A stretch of 64,000 nt of DNA from Nonomuraea spiralis (GTDB taxonomy: Bacteria > Actinomycetota > Actinomycetes > Streptosporangiales > Streptosporangiaceae). The position numbers and the translations under genes are program-made. This document shows, in pieces, positions 51,053 through 60,259 of this stretch (the stretch's first letter is position 1; every line of letters starts with the position of its first letter). The notes under the pieces are model-generated. The model saw only the letters and a list, made by a program, of their open reading frames with translations, ran no database searches and was not told the DNA's origin. The DNA lies in NCBI RefSeq assembly GCF_014648435.1, contig NZ_BMRC01000001.1:444481-508480 (forward strand), written 5' to 3'.

Positions 51053-52096
51053 ATGGCCATGAGAGGAACCGCGGTGATCGTCGGTGCCGGGATCGGCGGG
51101 CTGGCGACGGCCGTCGGCCTGCGGCGGGCGGGCTGGGAGGTGACCGTGCTCGAACGCTGGCCGAAGATCCGTCCGGAGGGCACGGCACTCGGCATCCGGC
51201 CGGAGGCCCAGGCCGCCCTCGACCGGCTCGGGTTGGGGGAGGGGTTGCGGCGCCGTACCGTGCCCTATCGGTCGGCGCAGATCCGCAGGCCGGACGGGCG
51301 CCGGCTGGCCGACCTCCCCCTGGAGCGCGTCGAACGCAAGGGCGGCGCTCCCGTCCTGATGTTGTCCAGGGTCTCGCTGATGGAGATGCTGCTCGACGCC
51401 GTGGGCGCGACGACGGTCGAGACCGGCGCGGACATCACCGTCCCCGAGGCCCTGCGCACCCGGTACGACCTGGTCGTGGGCGCGGACGGGCTGCGCAGCA
51501 CGGTCCGCGAGGCGTTCTTCGGCGACGCCGCCCGGCCGCGCTACTCCGGGATCGTGGCCTGGCGCGGCGTCGCCGGGTTCGAGCCGCCCGTCTACGGCGA
51601 GACGTGGGGCGCCGGCCAGGTATTCGGCATCACGCCCCAGGAGCCCGGCTCGACCAACTGGTACGCCGCCGTCGCCACCCCCGAAGGGCGCCGCGAGTCC
51701 CTGGAGGAACTGCGGGCCCGCTTCGCCGGCTGGCACGGCCTCGTCACCCGCGTCCTGGCCGAGGCCGACGAGGAGAGCGTGTTGCGGCACGAGATCCACG
51801 ACCTGTCGCCGCGCCTGCGGTCGTTCGTCAGCGGGAACACGGTCCTGGTGGGGGACGCGGCGCACGCCATGACGCCCTCGCTCGGGCAGGGCGCCTGCCA
51901 GGCCCTCCTGGACGCCGCCGCCCTCACCTCCTGCCTGGGGGAGGCCGATGATCTGGGCTCGGCGCTGCGCCGCTACGACGGGTTGCGCAGGCGGCCGGCG
52001 CAACGGATGGTCGCCATGTCCCGCCTGATGACCCGCGTGGCCGGCCACCACCTCCAGGGCCCCCGCAACCTCCTCCTCCGCCTCCTCGCCACCTGA
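51053..52096 (+). CDS. FAD-dependent monooxygenase (PHBH-type)
   Basis: 347-residue flavoprotein hydroxylase. FAD-binding motifs are TAVIVGAGIGGLATAVGLRRAGWEVTVLER (GxGxxG), the DG motif VVGADGLRSTVRE and the GD motif VLVGDAAHAMTPSLGQGACQALLDA. A second ATG at 51059, better spaced from GGAGGAGG, could also serve. The substrate is probably an aromatic or xenobiotic compound sensed by the divergent TetR protein. Confidence 0.88.
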   Translation: MAMRGTAVIVGAGIGGLATAVGLRRAGWEVTVLERWPKIRPEGTALGIRPEAQAALDRLGLGEGLRRRTVPYRSAQIRRPDGRRLADLPLERVERKGGAPVLMLSRVSLMEMLLDAVGATTVETGADITVPEALRTRYDLVVGADGLRSTVREAFFGDAARPRYSGIVAWRGVAGFEPPVYGETWGAGQVFGITPQEPGSTNWYAAVATPEGRRESLEELRARFAGWHGLVTRVLAEADEESVLRHEIHDLSPRLRSFVSGNTVLVGDAAHAMTPSLGQGACQALLDAAALTSCLGEADDLGSALRRYDGLRRRPAQRMVAMSRLMTRVAGHHLQGPRNLLLRLLAT

Positions 52097-52308
52097 CCGC
52101 CGCAGCAGGCCTCCCGCCGTCACTCCACCTCCTGTCGCGTCGAGAGCACCAGGAGGGACGCCCGCTCGCCGGGTGAGCGCCTTGCCGGGCCGTTCGTCTG
52201 TGGTCACCAGCTCGGCAACGTTCCTGAGCACCATGTCGCGTGCGCGTGAAAGAAATTTCCGGAGCGGCAGAGAAGTACTGATCCACTTCTCGTCGATCTG
52301 GAGCATCC

Positions 52309-55300
52309 ATGCGCATGAGAAACAGAGCCGGAGCGGCTGGGGCGTTACTGTTCGCCGCCGCTCTGCTCACCCCCGGCCCGGCCATCGCCGTGTCCCCATC
52401 CACCGGAACGCAGCCACTTGCCCCACGGACCGTCACGCTGATCAGCGGTGACCGTGTCACAGTCACCGGGCAGCGCGGCGCGGTGATCGAGGCCGGTGAA
52501 GGGAGGAAAGGGGTCACCTTCACCACCGACGAGAGCGGCGGGCGGTTGCGCGTCGTACCGAGTGACGCGATGCCGCTGCTGAACGCCGGGCGGCTGGACT
52601 CGCGGCTGTTCGATGTGACCACCCTGCTGGAGTACGGCTACGACGATCGGCGAAGGGATCTCCCGCTCGTCGTCACCGGGGCCGCTCAGCCCCGTACGCT
52701 GGCCGGAGCCTCGAACGGAACGGCGCTGACCGCGGTCGGCGGGTTCGCGGTGCGGGAGGAGCGGGCGCGCGCCTCCCGTTTCTGGAAGGACCTCACCGGA
52801 GGGCAGGAGAAGGCCGCAGCCGGGGGAGCAGGGCTCCTGCGGGACGCCGGCGGGAAGGCCAAGGTGTGGCTCGACGGGCTACGAGAGGTGTCGCTGGACA
52901 CCAGCGTTCCGCAGATCGGGGCGCCCGCGGCCTGGGCGAGGGGCTTCACCGGGGAAGGGGTCAAGGTCGCGGTGCTGGACACCGGGGTCGACGCCACCCA
53001 TCCCGATCTGGCGGGCAAGGTGAGCGGCCGGAAGGACTTCACGGATGAGCCCGACGAGCGTGACCTTGTCGGGCACGGCACTCACGTGGCCTCCACCATC
53101 GCCGGGAGCGGCGCGGCATCCGGCGGGCGCTACCGTGGCGTGGCCGCGGGCGTCACGCTGCTGGACGGCAGGGTGTGCGCGTCGCGCTTCTGCAGCGACT
53201 CGGCGATCCTGGCCGGCATGCAGTGGGCGGCGGAGCAGGGCGCCCGGGTCGTCAACATGAGCCTCGGCAGGCCGGACACGCCCGAGCAGGACCCGCTTGA
53301 GCAGGCGGTCGAAGCCCTCAGCGACCAGTACGGCACCCTCTTCGTGACCGCCGCGGGCAACGAAGGGCTGGAGCGCGGGGTCACCTCCCCGGCCACGGCG
53401 GACGCCGCACTGGCCGTCGGGGCAGTCGACAAGTCGGACAGGCTTGCCGCATTCTCCAACACGGGGCCCAGGCCGGGCGACGGCGGGCTCAAACCGGATA
53501 TCACCGCTCCCGGGGTGGACATCACGGCCGCGCGAGGGAAGGACAGCCCCGGGACCGGCTCCTACGTCGCCAAATCCGGTACCTCGATGGCGACGCCGCA
53601 CGTGACCGGAACGGCCGCGCTGCTGGCGGGGCAGCACCCCGAGTGGAAGGGCGACCGGCTGAAGGCCGCGCTGATGGCCTCGGCCGAGCCGCAACCGGAG
53701 ATCGGCGTCTTCGCACAGGGAGCGGGCCGGGTGAACGCGGACCGTGCCACGGCGCAGGCGGTGACGGTGCAGCCGCCCGGCCTGGGGTTCGGCGTGCAGG
53801 CGTGGCCGCACGACGACGACCGGCCGGTCGTCAGGAAACTGGTCTACCGCAACGATCTCACGACACCGGTCACGCTCACCTTGCAGGCGAGGGCCGGTGC
53901 GGTCTTCACCGTGAGCCCGAGCACGCTCACCGTGCCCGCCGGCGGGCAGGCCGAGGCGACGGTCACCGCCGACACCCGTGCCGACGTGGCCGACGGGTTG
54001 GTGAGTGGATACGTCCTGGCCACCGGGCCTGGCGGTGTGAGCGTGAGCACGCCGGTCGGTGTGGAGAAGGAGGTTGAAAGTTACGACCTGACGGTGCGCC
54101 ACACCAACCGGGTCGGCATCGCCACCGGTGACTTCGAGATGTCGATAAAGCGGTTGGACGCCGAGCAGTTGCCCATCGTGGTGTTCGGCGGGCAGAGCGA
54201 CTTCACCACGCGGCTGCCGAAGGGCAAGTGGCAAGTGGACACCGTCGTCCTGGACGACGCGGGCCTCACCCTGCTCGTCCAGCCCGAGCTGGTCTTGGAC
54301 CGGGCGCGGACGGTCGAAGCCGACGCCCGGCTCGGCAGAGCGCTTGCCGTGAAGCCGCCGCGCGCCGACGCGATGCCGGTGTCGGCCCAGGTCGTCTATC
54401 AATGGCAGGCAGCCGACGGGCCGGCGGCCAGGGGGTGGATCGGCGACGGGTTCGACCGGCATTTCACCGCCCAGCTCGGGCCCGCCCGCGACTACGACGG
54501 CCTGCTGACCGAGGTGGCAGGAGAATGGACGGCTGGTACGGACGTCTACCGGGCGGCCTGGTTCCAGCCAGGCCGAATGGTGACCGGCTTCGAACGGTCG
54601 GTGGACCCGAAGAAGATGGCGACCGTACGCATGGATTACGCCAGTCACCTGCCCGGCGCGGAGGCCGCGGTGGCCGGCCAGGCCTGGCCACGCAACGCCA
54701 CCATCCCCTCCTACCTTGTCGCGACCTCGTTCACCACTCCCTCGGTGCGGACGGTACACCTCAACACTGACGGAGGCGTCCGCTGGCAGAACCTGCTGTG
54801 GGAGTACGGCTCCGACGGGCGGGTCAATCAGTTCGAATCCGGGTTCACGCGCTACCGGGCGGGCCAGGTCGCCACGGAGTGGTGGAACCGGGGTGTGTTC
54901 GGCCCTTCCCTGCCGTCCGGGGACCAGCGCGGTGACAGTGTCAGCCGCACCGGCGACGTCATCTCGGCTGATCTGTGGATGTTCGGCGACGGGCGGGGCT
55001 CGCTCGGCTACTCCTCGAGAGCCGGTGAGCACACCGCTCTCTACCGCGACGGCGTGCTCGTCGGCGAGGCGCCGTCCCTGACCGCAGGCTTCTCCGTACC
55101 CGCCGGGCGGGCGGAGTACCGGCTGGTCGCCGAGGCGGAGCGGGGAGCTCCGGCGACGCTGTCCACGCGCGTGTCCGCGGCTTGGACGTTCCGCTCCGAC
55201 ACCACGGACGCCCTCGCCCGGTTGCCGGTGTCCGTGGTGAGCTTCGCTCCCGAGCTCGACGCGCGGAACACCGCACCGGCCGGTCGTTCCTTCACCGTCC

Positions 55301-55542
55301 CGGTCAGCGTGCGTCCGTTGCCTGGCAGCGCGGCGGGCCGCACCCGGGACCTGTCCGTGGAGGTCTCCTACGATGATGGGGCCACCTGGGCGAAGGCGCA
55401 GGTCCGGCACTCGGAGGTCGTTCTGCGCCACCCGGACGGTGACGGGTTCGTGTCGTTGCGAGCCAAGTCGATCGACGTGTCCGGCAACGTCGTCGAGCAG
55501 ACCGTGATACGCGCGTACCGGATTGCCTCGGCGACAAGCTGA
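52309..55542 (+). CDS. Secreted subtilisin-like serine protease (S8), 1077 residues
   Basis: Large secreted protease. A signal peptide of about 27 residues ends PAIA, followed by a pro-region, and the catalytic domain covers about 215-480. Asp224 (VAVLDTGVD), His256 (GHGTHVAS) and Ser426 (SGTSMATPHV) form the triad, with oxyanion Asn in TAAGNEG. About 600 further residues form beta-rich domains (VTLTLQARAGAVFTVSPSTL onwards) without a recognisable anchor. The CDS shows somewhat weaker GC bias than its neighbours. GGAG precedes the ATG. Confidence 0.93.
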   Translation: MRMRNRAGAAGALLFAAALLTPGPAIAVSPSTGTQPLAPRTVTLISGDRVTVTGQRGAVIEAGEGRKGVTFTTDESGGRLRVVPSDAMPLLNAGRLDSRLFDVTTLLEYGYDDRRRDLPLVVTGAAQPRTLAGASNGTALTAVGGFAVREERARASRFWKDLTGGQEKAAAGGAGLLRDAGGKAKVWLDGLREVSLDTSVPQIGAPAAWARGFTGEGVKVAVLDTGVDATHPDLAGKVSGRKDFTDEPDERDLVGHGTHVASTIAGSGAASGGRYRGVAAGVTLLDGRVCASRFCSDSAILAGMQWAAEQGARVVNMSLGRPDTPEQDPLEQAVEALSDQYGTLFVTAAGNEGLERGVTSPATADAALAVGAVDKSDRLAAFSNTGPRPGDGGLKPDITAPGVDITAARGKDSPGTGSYVAKSGTSMATPHVTGTAALLAGQHPEWKGDRLKAALMASAEPQPEIGVFAQGAGRVNADRATAQAVTVQPPGLGFGVQAWPHDDDRPVVRKLVYRNDLTTPVTLTLQARAGAVFTVSPSTLTVPAGGQAEATVTADTRADVADGLVSGYVLATGPGGVSVSTPVGVEKEVESYDLTVRHTNRVGIATGDFEMSIKRLDAEQLPIVVFGGQSDFTTRLPKGKWQVDTVVLDDAGLTLLVQPELVLDRARTVEADARLGRALAVKPPRADAMPVSAQVVYQWQAADGPAARGWIGDGFDRHFTAQLGPARDYDGLLTEVAGEWTAGTDVYRAAWFQPGRMVTGFERSVDPKKMATVRMDYASHLPGAEAAVAGQAWPRNATIPSYLVATSFTTPSVRTVHLNTDGGVRWQNLLWEYGSDGRVNQFESGFTRYRAGQVATEWWNRGVFGPSLPSGDQRGDSVSRTGDVISADLWMFGDGRGSLGYSSRAGEHTALYRDGVLVGEAPSLTAGFSVPAGRAEYRLVAEAERGAPATLSTRVSAAWTFRSDTTDALARLPVSVVSFAPELDARNTAPAGRSFTVPVSVRPLPGSAAGRTRDLSVEVSYDDGATWAKAQVRHSEVVLRHPDGDGFVSLRAKSIDVSGNVVEQTVIRAYRIASATS

Positions 55543-55582
55543 CAGCGCGCCTGGCACGCTCTCCCGTATTCAGAGGTGCTCT

Positions 55583-55620
55583 GGACGGCGGCGTCCGAGA
55601 TCAGCCGGCCGCCGCCGTCC
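55583..55620. terminator. Hairpin after the subtilase gene
   Basis: GGACGGCGGCG and CGCCGCCGTCC form an 11-bp perfect stem with a 16-nt loop about 40 bp after the subtilase stop. It is a likely terminator without T-tract. Confidence 0.6.
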
Positions 55621-55680
55621 ACTGAGCAGGGGGTGACTGCCGATATGACCGCTTCGGACCGCCGGAGCGATGCGGCCTCT

Positions 55681-55830
55681 CTACTGGCCTGGGTTCCTGT
55701 TCGGGAGGAACGCGGCGAACACCCCTGACAACAAAGCCAGTGCCGCCACGCTGACGTCGGTGACCGCGGCGGCGACCGCCAAGCCGACGCGGCCCTCTAC
55801 CGCGTCGTCCTGTGGCCGCTGGATCCCTGT
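55681..55830 (-). pseudogene. Remnant of an MFS transporter C-terminus
   Basis: The minus-strand frame ending at TAG 55681 encodes AVEGRVGLAVAAAVTDVS followed by VAALALLSGVFAAFLPNRNP. This looks like the last transmembrane helix and Arg-ended tail of a DHA2-type drug carrier. No further part of such a gene is present. It is probably a deletion remnant, but the match rests on a short hydrophobic stretch. Confidence 0.3.
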
Positions 55831-55926
55831 CCCCCCTTCCGCCGGACGGGGGGTGGGGTGGCGGTGGCGAGTGGGAGAGGGGGTTGTAGTCTTCTGGGCG
55901 TTTCTTGGGGGAAATAGGGGGTTGGC

Positions 55927-56688
55927 GTGCCGCTGGAGCAGGTTGTGGTGTTGCTGGCGGCGGCGGCCGGAGCCGGGTGGATCGACGCCGTCGTGGGCGG
56001 CGGCGGCCTGGTGCAACTGCCCGCCCTGCTCATGACCGGCATGCCCCCCGTCCAGGCGATGGCCACCAACAAGTTCTCCTCGGTGTTCGGCACGGCCTCG
56101 GCCGCCGTGGCCTACACGCGCTCCACCAAGATCGACCGGCAGGCGGCGCTGCCGGGCGCCGGGCTGGCCGTGCTGAGCGCCGGGCTGGGCGCCTGGGCGG
56201 CCGGGGCGATCTCGGCCGACGTGCTGCGCCCGGTCGTGATGGTGGTGCTGCTCGGGGTGGCGGCGTTCGTCACGTTGCGCCCGTCGATGGGCGCGCTGCC
56301 CCAGCCGCACCTGCGGACGAACGCCCGCGTGGTGACCGCGGTGGCCGTGGCGGGCGTGGGCGTGGCCTTCTACGACGGCATCATGGGACCGGGCACCGGC
56401 ACGTTCCTCATCATCGCCTTCACCACCATCCTCGGGCTGGACTTCGTCTCCGCCTCCGCCTCGGCGAAGATCATCAACGTGGGCACCAACCTCGGGGCGC
56501 TGGCGGTGTTCGCGTTGCAGGGCCACGTGCAGTGGGCGCTCGGGCTGGGCATGGCCGTGTGCAACGTGGCGGGCGCGCAGCTCGGCGCGCGGATGGCGAT
56601 CAGGCGCGGGACGGCGTTCGTCCGCATCGTGCTGTTGTGCGTGGTGGTGGCGATGGTGATCAGGCTCGGCTGGCAGCAGTTCGCCTGA
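55927..56688 (+). CDS. TSUP-family (TauE/SafE) membrane transporter
   Basis: 253-residue protein with about eight helices. The first TauE/SafE repeat has AGWIDAVVGGGGLVQLPALL then AMATNKFSSVFGTASA, and the second has FYDGIMGPGTGTFLII then ASAKIINVGTNLGAL. These proteins export or import sulfur-containing or organic anions. GTG start at 55927. It stands alone. Confidence 0.9.
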   Translation: MPLEQVVVLLAAAAGAGWIDAVVGGGGLVQLPALLMTGMPPVQAMATNKFSSVFGTASAAVAYTRSTKIDRQAALPGAGLAVLSAGLGAWAAGAISADVLRPVVMVVLLGVAAFVTLRPSMGALPQPHLRTNARVVTAVAVAGVGVAFYDGIMGPGTGTFLIIAFTTILGLDFVSASASAKIINVGTNLGALAVFALQGHVQWALGLGMAVCNVAGAQLGARMAIRRGTAFVRIVLLCVVVAMVIRLGWQQFA

Positions 56689-56703
56689 GGCCCGGGACGT
56701 CCC

Positions 56704-57840
56704 TCAGGCGGCCGGCTCGGGGGTACGCAGCGCGGTCGCCGTCAGCGCGACGAACGCCGCCATCAGCGCCGGGACGGCCAGCGCCCGCGGCAGCCCGGCG
56801 AGCTGGGCCACCGCCCCGATGATCACCGGTCCGGACAGGAACCCCAGGTAGCCGATGGAGGCCACCCGCGCCAGCGCCCGCCCGGCGAAGGCCGGATCGC
56901 GATGCCCGGCGGCCGAGAACACCTGCGGCACGATGCACGACAGTCCCGCCCCGAAGAGGGCGAACCCGATCACCCCCGTCACCGGACGCCCGCCGAGCAG
57001 CGCCAGCCCGAGCCCCGCCGCGGCCAGCAGCCCGCAACACCGCACCAGCGCCACCGCCCCGAACCTGACCGCCAGCGGGTCCCCGGCCAGCCGCCCGGCC
57101 GTCATCGTGATCGAGAACGCGGCGTACCCGGCGGCGGCGAACCCGGCCGACGAGGCCAGGTTCTCGCGCAGGTAGACCGAGCTCCAGTCGGCCGCCGCCC
57201 CCTCACCCACCAGGCAGCAGAAGGCCAGCACGCCGAGGAACAGGATGCCCCGGGGCCGTCCGGCCCGCCCGCCGCCGACCGGCAGCGGGGCCGGCACCGA
57301 GCGCAGCGCCCACCGCCAGGCCCACACCGCCAGTACGGCGATCACCGCCCCGACCCACCCGAACGTCACCGACGGCGGCACCCCCGCCTGCGCGAACACC
57401 CCGCCGGTCGTGGCCCCGGCGAACCCGCCGATGCTGTAGACGGCGTGGAAGGACGACATGAGCGGCCGCCCGTAGGCGCGTTCGACCTCGACGGCGTTGG
57501 CGTTCATGGACACGTCCAGGATGCCGTGCACGATCCCGAAGGCCAGCAGGGAGGCGGCCAGCAGGGCCAGGTTCGGGGCGTAGGCGGGCGGCACCAGCAC
57601 CACGCCCTGCAGCAGGGCGGCCGGGATCATGACGCGGCTGCTGCCGTAGCGGTCGACCAGGCGGCCCACGGTCGTCATGCCCGCGACGGCGCCCGCGGCG
57701 ATGGCCAGCAGCGCCAGGCTGAGCCGTCCCGCGTCCAGGCCGAGGCCCTCCTTGATGGCGGGGATGCGGGCCGTCCAGGTGCCGATGGCCATGCCGGCCA
57801 GGAAGAACAGCAGGTAGACGGCGGTACGTTCGTGTCTCAT
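56704..57840 (-). CDS. MFS transporter (sugar/multidrug type)
   Basis: 378-residue, roughly 12-helix MFS carrier. AIGTWTARIPAIKEGLGLDAG and TTVGRLVDRYGSSRVMI are typical of the FucP/YbjJ-like group. It overlaps the upstream DeoR gene (ATGA), so it is probably induced by the sugar derivative sensed by that repressor. Confidence 0.87.
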   Translation of the reverse strand: MRHERTAVYLLFFLAGMAIGTWTARIPAIKEGLGLDAGRLSLALLAIAAGAVAGMTTVGRLVDRYGSSRVMIPAALLQGVVLVPPAYAPNLALLAASLLAFGIVHGILDVSMNANAVEVERAYGRPLMSSFHAVYSIGGFAGATTGGVFAQAGVPPSVTFGWVGAVIAVLAVWAWRWALRSVPAPLPVGGGRAGRPRGILFLGVLAFCCLVGEGAAADWSSVYLRENLASSAGFAAAGYAAFSITMTAGRLAGDPLAVRFGAVALVRCCGLLAAAGLGLALLGGRPVTGVIGFALFGAGLSCIVPQVFSAAGHRDPAFAGRALARVASIGYLGFLSGPVIIGAVAQLAGLPRALAVPALMAAFVALTATALRTPEPAA

Positions 57841-58589
57841 CCGGCCACCTCGACGATCACCCCGGCCGCGGCGAGCGCGTCGCGCTGCTCAGGCGGCACG
57901 TCGTCGTCGGTCACCACGACGTCCAGCCGGGAGATCGGGCAGACCGCGCCGAACGCCGTACGGGAGAACTTGCCCGAGTCGCAGGCCACGATCACCCGGC
58001 GGGCGGCGGCGATGGCCGCCCGTTTGACCGCGACCTCCGGCAGGTCGTGCGCGGTCAGGCCGTGCTCGGCCGACAGCCCGCAGCAGCCGATCACCGCGGT
58101 GTCGAAGCGCAGCGCCGCGATGGAGCTCTCGGTGAGCGGGCCCATGAAGTTCAGCTCGCCCTTGCGCACCTCGCCGCCGGGCAGGACCAGGCGCACCCGC
58201 GGCGCCGCGGCCAGCAGCCCGACCGCCTGCAGCGCCAGCGGCAGTACGGTCAGCCGCCGCCCGGCCAGGGCGCGGGCCACCTCCAGGACGGTGGTGCCGC
58301 CGTCCAGCACCACGGCCTCCCCGTCCGCGATCAGGGCCGCGACCTGGGCGCCGATGCGTTTCTTGGCCTCCACGGCCTCCCGCTCGCGCACCCCGAACGG
58401 CGGCTCCTCGCCGCGCAGCAGCAGTGACAGCGCCCCGCCCCTGACCCGGCGGACCACGCCCTGCTGGGCCAGTTCGTCCAGGTCACGCCTGATCGTCATC
58501 TCCGACACGCCGTGCTCCTCGGCCAGCTCGGTCACCGAGACGCTGTCCTGAACACGCAGGGCGTTCATGATGGCGGTCAAACGTTCCAT
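57837..58589 (-). CDS. DeoR-family transcriptional repressor
   Basis: 250-residue DeoR-type regulator. The winged helix is SVSVTELAEEHGVSEMTIRRDL then DELAQQGVVRRVRGGA. The phosphosugar-binding DeoRC domain has VVLDGGTTVLEVARAL, VIGCCGLSAEHGLT and IVACDSGKFSRTAFG. The ATG at 58589 (MERLTAIMNAL) is the usual start. It controls the following MFS gene and is 44 bp from the divergent WYL regulator. Confidence 0.9.
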   Translation of the reverse strand: MERLTAIMNALRVQDSVSVTELAEEHGVSEMTIRRDLDELAQQGVVRRVRGGALSLLLRGEEPPFGVREREAVEAKKRIGAQVAALIADGEAVVLDGGTTVLEVARALAGRRLTVLPLALQAVGLLAAAPRVRLVLPGGEVRKGELNFMGPLTESSIAALRFDTAVIGCCGLSAEHGLTAHDLPEVAVKRAAIAAARRVIVACDSGKFSRTAFGAVCPISRLDVVVTDDDVPPEQRDALAAAGVIVEVAG

Positions 58590-58633
58590 ATGTTCATACA
58601 AACACGGAAAATGTGCGCAATACAATGGCGGGT

Positions 58634-59605
58634 ATGCGTGCCAGCCGTCTGCTCTCCCTCCTCCTGTTGCTGCAGACGCGGGGCCGCATGACCGCGCCCG
58701 AGCTGGCCGCCGAGCTGGAGGTCTCGATCCGTACGGTCTACCGGGACGTGGAGGCCCTGTCGGCGGCCGGCGTCCCGGTCTACGCCGACCGCGGACCGGC
58801 CGGCGGCTACCAGCTCCTGGACGGCTACCGCACCCGGCTCACCGGGCTGACGGCCGAGGAGGCGTCCTCGCTGTTCCTGGCCGGGCTGCCCGGCCCCGCC
58901 GCCGAGCTGGGCATGGCCGAGGTGGCCGCGACCGCCGAGCTGAAACTGCTGGCCGCGTTGCCGCCCGAGCCGCGCTCGCACGCCTCCCGGATGCGCGAAC
59001 GTTTCCTGCTGGACGTGCCCGGCTGGTACCGCTCGGCCGACGACGTGCCGCACCTGAGCGAGGTGGCCGAGGGGGTGTGGGAGCAGCGGCCGCTGCACAT
59101 GACCTACCGGCGCTGGGGCAGGAAGGAGGTCGACCGGGTGATCCACCCGTACGGGCTGGTGCTCAAGGGCGGCTCCTGGTACCTGGTCGCCGCGCCGCCC
59201 GAGGGCTCCCCGCGCACCTACCGGGTCTCGCGCATCCTCACGATCGACCAGCTTCCCGGACATTTCCGCAGGCCGGAGGGGTTCGACCTGACGGCGTTCT
59301 GGCGTGAGTACGCCAAGGAGTTCCGCGAGCGCATGTACACCGCCGAGGCCGTCATCCGGCTGGCCCCGGGGCGGGAGGACATGCTGGCGTACACGATGGG
59401 GTCGGACGTGGTCACGGCGGCGCTGGCCGCGGCGGGCGAGCCCGACCCCGAGGGGTGGCGGGTGCTCACGGTGCCGGTCGAGTCGATCACGCACGCGCGC
59501 TGGCTGCTGCTGCGCATGGGGGCCGACGTCGAGGTACTGGAACCCTCCGACCTGCGGGTATTGATGGCCGAGGCGGTGGCCGGCCTCAGCAAGCTGTACG
59601 GATAA
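58634..59605 (+). CDS. WYL-domain transcriptional regulator
   Basis: 323-residue regulator: N-terminal HTH_11 domain (SRLLSLLLLLQTRGRMTAPELAAELEVSIRTVYRDVEALS), a GPAGGYQL wing, then a WYL domain (RVIHPYGLVLKGGSWYLVA). Related proteins bind nucleic acids or nucleotides. A TACAAT box at 58621-58626 ends 7 nt before ATG 58634, so the transcript may be leaderless; an ATG at 58625 is the alternative. Confidence 0.9.
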   Translation: MRASRLLSLLLLLQTRGRMTAPELAAELEVSIRTVYRDVEALSAAGVPVYADRGPAGGYQLLDGYRTRLTGLTAEEASSLFLAGLPGPAAELGMAEVAATAELKLLAALPPEPRSHASRMRERFLLDVPGWYRSADDVPHLSEVAEGVWEQRPLHMTYRRWGRKEVDRVIHPYGLVLKGGSWYLVAAPPEGSPRTYRVSRILTIDQLPGHFRRPEGFDLTAFWREYAKEFRERMYTAEAVIRLAPGREDMLAYTMGSDVVTAALAAAGEPDPEGWRVLTVPVESITHARWLLLRMGADVEVLEPSDLRVLMAEAVAGLSKLYG

Positions 59606-59635
59606 AGCAGGAGAGACCAGGACAAAACTTCTGCC

Positions 59636-60259
59636 ATGATGCCTGCCATGTATTTGTTAGCTTTCATCGGCGCGTGCTTCCTGGTGGCCATGGTCCCAGG
59701 CGTGAGCACCGCCATCATCCTGCGCCAGACCCTGCGGTCCGGTCGCGGCTCGGGGTTCGCCGCCACGGTGGGCAACGAGACCGGCATCCTGCTGTGGGGG
59801 CTGGCCGCCGCGTTCGGGCTGTCGGCGTTGCTGGTGGCCTCGCAGGTCGCCTATGACGTGATGCGCGTCACGGGCGCCGTGGTGCTGGTCGTGATGGGCG
59901 TCCAGGCACTGTGGCAGGCACGCAAGGGCTCGCCCCCCGTGGAGGTGGAGGCGGTGGCCGGGCTGCGCGGGGCGTACCTGGCCGGGCTCGGCACCTGCAT
60001 GGCCAACCCCAAGGCGGCGGTGTTCGCGATGTCGTTCCTGCCACAGTTCGTGCCCGCCGGGCAGAACGTGCCCCTGACCCTGGTGACGCTCGCCGTCGTG
60101 TGGGTCCTGGTGGACACCGTCTGGTACGGCCTGCTCATCTGGACGGTCGCCAAGGCCAAGGCCTTCCTCGGCCGACCGTCCGTCAAGCGGCGCCTGGAGC
60201 AGATCTCCGGCGTCGTCCTCATCGCACTCGGCGTGCGACTGGTTCTGGAGGCACGATGA
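59636..60259 (+). CDS. LysE-family amino-acid exporter
   Basis: 207-residue membrane protein of the LysE/RhtB family with about six helices: GACFLVAMVPGVSTAIILRQ carries the family P-G-P-like motif, then GFAATVGNETGILLWGLAAA and GLGTCMANPKAAVFAMSFLPQFV. It presumably exports an amino acid or derivative. Start at 59636 or 59648. Its stop overlaps the hydrolase start by 4 bp. Confidence 0.9.
   Translation: MMPAMYLLAFIGACFLVAMVPGVSTAIILRQTLRSGRGSGFAATVGNETGILLWGLAAAFGLSALLVASQVAYDVMRVTGAVVLVVMGVQALWQARKGSPPVEVEAVAGLRGAYLAGLGTCMANPKAAVFAMSFLPQFVPAGQNVPLTLVTLAVVWVLVDTVWYGLLIWTVAKAKAFLGRPSVKRRLEQISGVVLIALGVRLVLEAR

Larger units (their letters stand above)
55543..55926. other. 384-bp intergenic stretch
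   Basis: No intact gene is seen. It holds a strong hairpin at 55583-55620, a minus-strand remnant reading like the end of an MFS carrier (55681-55830) and a C-run/G-run hairpin at about 55831-55853. The last is probably part of the terminator or leader of the next gene. Confidence 0.4.

Noticed and set aside
55670..56035. Plus-strand frame overlapping the TSUP gene start
   Set aside because: Low-complexity translation with no motif; the TSUP frame from GTG 55927 fully explains the coding region.
58613..58633. Upstream GTG start of the WYL regulator
   Set aside because: It would place the start before the TACAAT box; homologues begin at the HTH as with ATG 58634.
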